This document shows, piece by piece, positions 60,972 to 64,000 of a stretch of DNA of 64,000 bases (position 1 is the first letter of the stretch; each line of letters starts with the position of its first letter). The position numbers and the translations under genes were made by a program. Origin of the DNA: Leuctra nigra (lineage: Eukaryota; Arthropoda; Insecta; Plecoptera; Leuctridae); the NCBI GenBank assembly GCA_934045905.1, contig OW203764.1, positions 22,439,109 to 22,503,108 of the forward strand, written 5' to 3'. The notes under the pieces are model-generated. The model saw only the letters and a program-made list of their open reading frames with translations, was not told the DNA's origin and ran no database searches.

Positions 60972-61047
60972 GTAAGTTACATGCAGTTTCAGCTCTTATT
61001 CGGGCTTTTCTTGAGTCATAAATTAAGACAAGTTTTATTTGTTTCAG
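60972..61047 (+). other. Intron 1 of the odorant receptor
   Basis: 76 bases, GTAAGT at the 5' end and TTTGTTTCAG at the 3' end. Removing it keeps the frame: codon 357 becomes AA+G, lysine, followed by FTKKLESVFE. Confidence 0.9.
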
Positions 61048-61147
61048 GTTTACAAAGAAATTAGAGTCAGTCTTCGAAGTGGTCTTGGTATATCAAATCG
61101 CTGCTAGCCTTGCACTTTTCTGTTTGGTGGCCTTTCAAACAACCAAA
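61048..61147 (+). CDS. Insect odorant receptor (7tm_6), exon 2
   Basis: 100 bases giving the last base of codon 357 and residues 358-390: FTKKLESVFEVVLVYQIAA then SLALFCLVAFQTTK. The hydrophobic run from about residue 365 to 387 is helix 5, directly after the conserved HQLLLKF-x-x-x-LE junction. It ends AAA|GTAAGT in phase 0. Helices 6 and 7 and the C-terminal signature are not in the window. Confidence 0.9.
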
Positions 61148-61201
61148 GTAAGTTCATCACATTATGACTGTTCTAATGCATTTCCTTTATTATAATAATA
61201 A

Positions 61202-61235
61202 CTAGAGGGTCCCGTCATGTATAACATGACCAATG
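61202..61235 (+). repeat. Short dispersed repeat, copy 2
   Basis: CTAGAGGGTCCCGTCATGTA then taacatgacc, matching 34262-34335. The centre GTCATGTATAACATGAC is itself palindromic. Confidence 0.5.
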
Positions 61236-61557
61236 CGCACCAGTGAGGTATGCATAAATATTAAATATAAAAAGACAGCAATATTTGTCAGCAGATTGTG
61301 CGTCGTTAATACACACGTTACGTAATTAACAGACCAAATGCCCAACAAAATACGTAAATGAGGTACGAAGGAAGGCAATTTAATCATACCTATTATGGTA
61401 AATCAATTACATAAGTCTTCAAATGTAAACCATGACCATGAGTACCTATTAGTAAGAAAATTAAGAAAATGTATAGTGTCATAATGCGCCGTTAAAATAT
61501 AGGTGAAGTTGATATCGTGACGCGATACACACGACACATTCTTTATTTGTGATACCA

Positions 61558-61841
61558 ATTCATAGTTTGCACGTGACATCATCTCATTGTTGAGAGGCCA
61601 TATTGGTGTAACGTGTCAGAACGGCTGTCAATCTGTGTTTCGGTATTGTGGTGATATAATGGTTACCTGTGCAGTAAACTGCAGAAGAAATTCTTATGGG
61701 TATAAAACCACCTCATATACCAAATATCTTTGAATAACCGCTTATAATTAGCATTAATCGACTTGATATCTGTAAAATGGTTGAAATTTACTTTTTTACA
61801 TTGTTGATGAAAAACAAATGAAGCTCGTGCAAACTATGAAT
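61558..61841 (+). mobile_element. Inverted-repeat element, family P1, copy 2, with a possible THAP start
   Basis: ATTCATAGTTTGCACG at 61558-61573 is perfectly inverted at 61826-61841. Inside, ATG at 61658 opens MVTCAVNCRRNSYGYKTTSY, which has the start-methionine, C-x3-C and N-R-like residues of a THAP zinc finger, then stops after a few more codons. P-type DNA transposases begin with a THAP finger, so this could be an internally deleted P-like element keeping its first codons. The copy at 17054-17322 shares the ends but not this frame. Confidence 0.55.
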
Positions 61842-62442
61842 GCATGGTGAGCTTCATTATATCCGTTTCTCTGAGGTCAGAGGTAGGTATAAGAGCGGAA
61901 GGTCATATGTTTTGGATATCTCAGTGCACACTTTTGGAATGGTAATCAAGCTCTATAAGTATACCTACCATTTGACTGATGTTAACAAATACAGTTATAT
62001 TGAAGTATAGGTACCCTTACAGAAGGCCCATGTCACCATTACAAATATGATTGGATGAAGAATTCAGCTCAGAATTACTGGTTATTGAGATCACTTTAAG
62101 AATCATTAAAATTGACTTCCGCCCATCTGCCTCTAAGGTACCTATCAGTATGCAATGTAAAAATTTAAGCATTGATGTTTAAAACATTACCAACAGTAAC
62201 TTGACGTCGTTTACATGACTCAATACACACCACTCTTAGTAAATAAGAAACGAAGGAAAATTATTTCCCAAGAAAATGTATAATATAACTCCATCGACTT
62301 TGGTTTGATCAAGTTCACGGCCTACGAAATTCAGAGCAAGAGAAAATAAGAAAAATAACATTTGAAGTTTCTTGCCGAGATGACGTTTTTAATGTCATGT
62401 GCTGGTTTAGACCGTATTAGTATCTTATTATGAATTTATCTA

Positions 62443-62460
62443 GTGGAGCGGTCGCTCCAC
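62443..62460. repeat. Short hairpin with 8-base GC-rich arms
   Basis: GTGGAGCG and CGCTCCAC separated by GT. Confidence 0.85.
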
Positions 62461-62559
62461 CCAGCCAAGTCGTACTGTACACTCACACTCACTCAACATA
62501 CCGTAAATGCCTAATAAACTGAGGAGCAGACCAAACACTTTTACTGTAAGCAACAACAT

Positions 62560-63330
62560 GGCATTTTCGGCCTACTGGATCTTAAAATTGGAAAATCTCA
62601 CATTGTTGTGAAATGTCTTAATTTCGAGCTATGGCCCACCCCACCCCATATACCAAATTTGGGAACAACAGGTTTTGCCATTTGCGAGCTAGAGGGCCAT
62701 GAAAACAGTGAAATTATACCCCTTCTTAAAGCTATCTGATGATGATTCAGATATCAGGAAACATTGTTGACAGGGCCACAGCCTAAACGGCTAAACCGAT
62801 CGATCTGAAATTTTTACCACATGTGCACTTTTGGCGTCTGATGATACCTTGCCCTTACGAATTTTTTGAGCCGCCATTTTGAAACCGGATGTGACGTCAT
62901 ATCTAGTAAACGGCTGGACCGTCGGAACGAAATTTGCGCCAATCGATTCAGACGGTCATCTATATGAAATATCAATAGTCGAAATATACATTTGCTATTA
63001 CCGAAACCGGAAATGACGTCATAAAAATGAAAAATCAGACTTTAATCACCTCTTACTACAATAACTACATATTCAGATGGCTCATAATGATACATAACAT
63101 TTATATAAATACATTCTAGTGGCAGTGATTTCGGCCGCCATTTTGTTAACCGGAAGTGATGCCATATCTCGAAAACGGCTGGACCGATTGGAACAAAGCT
63201 TTCACTTTTCTTCATGGTAGTATCATTTTAAGCATTATTTAGAACGAAACGCAACTTTTCTTAGTAACCAAATCGTAAATAGCTTATTTTTTTAAAGGAA
63301 TTAGTCATTGTTGCTCCGATATGTGTTATA
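62560..63330. repeat. Phrase-repeat array containing TGACGTCA words
   Basis: The segment gccgccattttgaaaccgga (62871) recurs as gccgccattttgttaaccgg (63134), about 263 bases apart. Each is followed by a catatct block and AACGGCTGGACCG. TGACGTCA occurs in the first unit (62892-62899) and in a third, partial unit (about 63014). The phrase taaaccgatcgatctgaaat at 62793 links it to the modular repeats. Confidence 0.65.
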
Positions 63331-63363
63331 CAGGTGTGAGAATAATCTAAAAAAAGGAGTGAT

Positions 63364-63788
63364 ATCCCCATAAAAAAACACTCCGTGTAAAAATACCAGC
63401 CAAGTCTCTTCAACTATAAAAAAAATATAAGAAATCTAAGAATTCAGCACTGAAAAGTAGTGATATCAAAAAATGGGCCAAGTCAAAACTTAATTTTAAA
63501 AACCAAAATATACTTGGCGCATCGTTTTTAAAGGGCATATTAGGGTATATTATGTATATATGTAGGTAGATTTTATGTATATTTCACATCTGGCCTAAAC
63601 GTTTAATCTATCTAGGTATATTATGCACGATGCGCCAAGTATATTTTGGTTTTTAAAATTAAGTTTTGACTTGGCCCATTTTTTGATATCACTACTTTTC
63701 AGTGCTGAATTCTTAGATTTCTTATATTTTTTTTATAGTTGAAGAGACTTGGCTGGTATTTTTACACGGAGTGTTTTTTTATGGGGAT
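63364..63788. mobile_element. Palindromic element with two 161-base arms
   Basis: The arm 63364-63524 is the exact inverse complement of 63628-63788 as far as I can read, with a 103-base spacer. The ends are ATCCCCATAAAAAAACACTC. No coding. The flanking bases show no target duplication I can be sure of. A broken relative is at 3285-3420. Confidence 0.9.
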
Positions 63789-63957
63789 TATAATTACAAA
63801 AGGATAAGGTGCTCGTCTTAGGTGAGTTTCGGTTATTTCTTTATTCACAAAAAGCAGAAGACGTAATTTTAGACATGTTTGGCAATGTAACGCCACCATC
63901 TTAGTTATAGTTTTCAATAAATACCAATGTCAAATCGAAGCGCGCAACCGTTCCTGA

Positions 63958-63992
63958 CACACACACACACACACACACAGACAGACAGACAG
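63958..63992. repeat. (AC)n then (CAGA)n microsatellite
   Basis: About 11 AC units followed by a CAGA run of about four units. Confidence 0.9.
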
Positions 63993-64000
63993 AACTGGGT

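Larger units (their letters stand above)
61148..63363 (+). other. Start of intron 2 of the odorant receptor
   Basis: Begins GTAAGTTC. No exon encoding helix 6 or 7 was recognised up to the window end, so this intron is at least 2.8 kb. It is filled with repeat copies listed separately. Confidence 0.7.

Noticed and set aside
1..64000. Bacterial operons, prophage or symbiont DNA
   Set aside because: No dense gene packing, no ribosome-binding sites and clear spliced insect exons.

Overview
This is a nuclear window from an insect genome. It is AT-rich (about two thirds A+T by eye), contains almost no long open frames, and is filled with short palindromic DNA elements, SINEs and microsatellites. 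The insect assignment rests on an odorant receptor of the 7tm_6 family at the right end. The repeat-rich, large-intron character would suit a planthopper-like hemipteran, but that is a weak inference and the species is not determined.

Only two protein-coding genes can be supported, and both are incomplete. (1) Plus strand, 59902-61147: the first two coding exons of an insect odorant receptor, with a 76-base intron between them. Its C-terminal exons lie beyond the window, so everything from 61148 to 64000 is its second intron, which is loaded with transposon copies. (2) Minus strand, 38147-38311: an isolated 55-codon exon that resembles the start of the SCYL2 (SCY1-like pseudokinase 2) family and ends at a clear splice donor. 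No downstream exon was recognised in the 38 kb to its left. A GC-rich segment at 43547-43960 that ends in a donor on the same strand could be a noncoding first exon.

Layout. 1-9 kb: two inverted copies of a modular repeat (26-945 and 7215-8721) enclose SINE copies, small hairpin elements and a GC-rich block. 9-20 kb: mostly featureless AT-rich DNA with a TATA/initiator promoter candidate near 13.08 kb, two MITEs and a perfect 26-base palindrome. 20.3-22.6 kb: a foldback element with arms of about 1.1 kb. 22.6-38 kb: MITEs, three kinds of SINE or LINE debris, then the SCYL2-like exon. 39.2-39.5 kb: an inverted duplication of an exon-like unit. 41-48 kb: a long polypyrimidine tract, a tandem duplication beside a CpG-rich island, a tRNA-derived SINE, and a CRE/E-box CpG-rich block at 47.95 kb. 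48-59 kb: mostly silent, with two CpG-rich blocks near 53 kb and X-box-like sites. 59.9-64 kb: the odorant receptor and its transposon-filled intron, closing with a palindrome that has two identical 161-base arms.

The most unusual signals are a receptor exon with an enlarged intracellular loop 2; a pair of inverted-repeat elements, one of which carries what may be a THAP-finger start codon region; the inverted exon-like duplication; and a repeat family built from reiterated copies of one short phrase, four of which end in tetranucleotide microsatellites or sit beside poly-C tracts. All were read by eye; no alignments or database searches were run.
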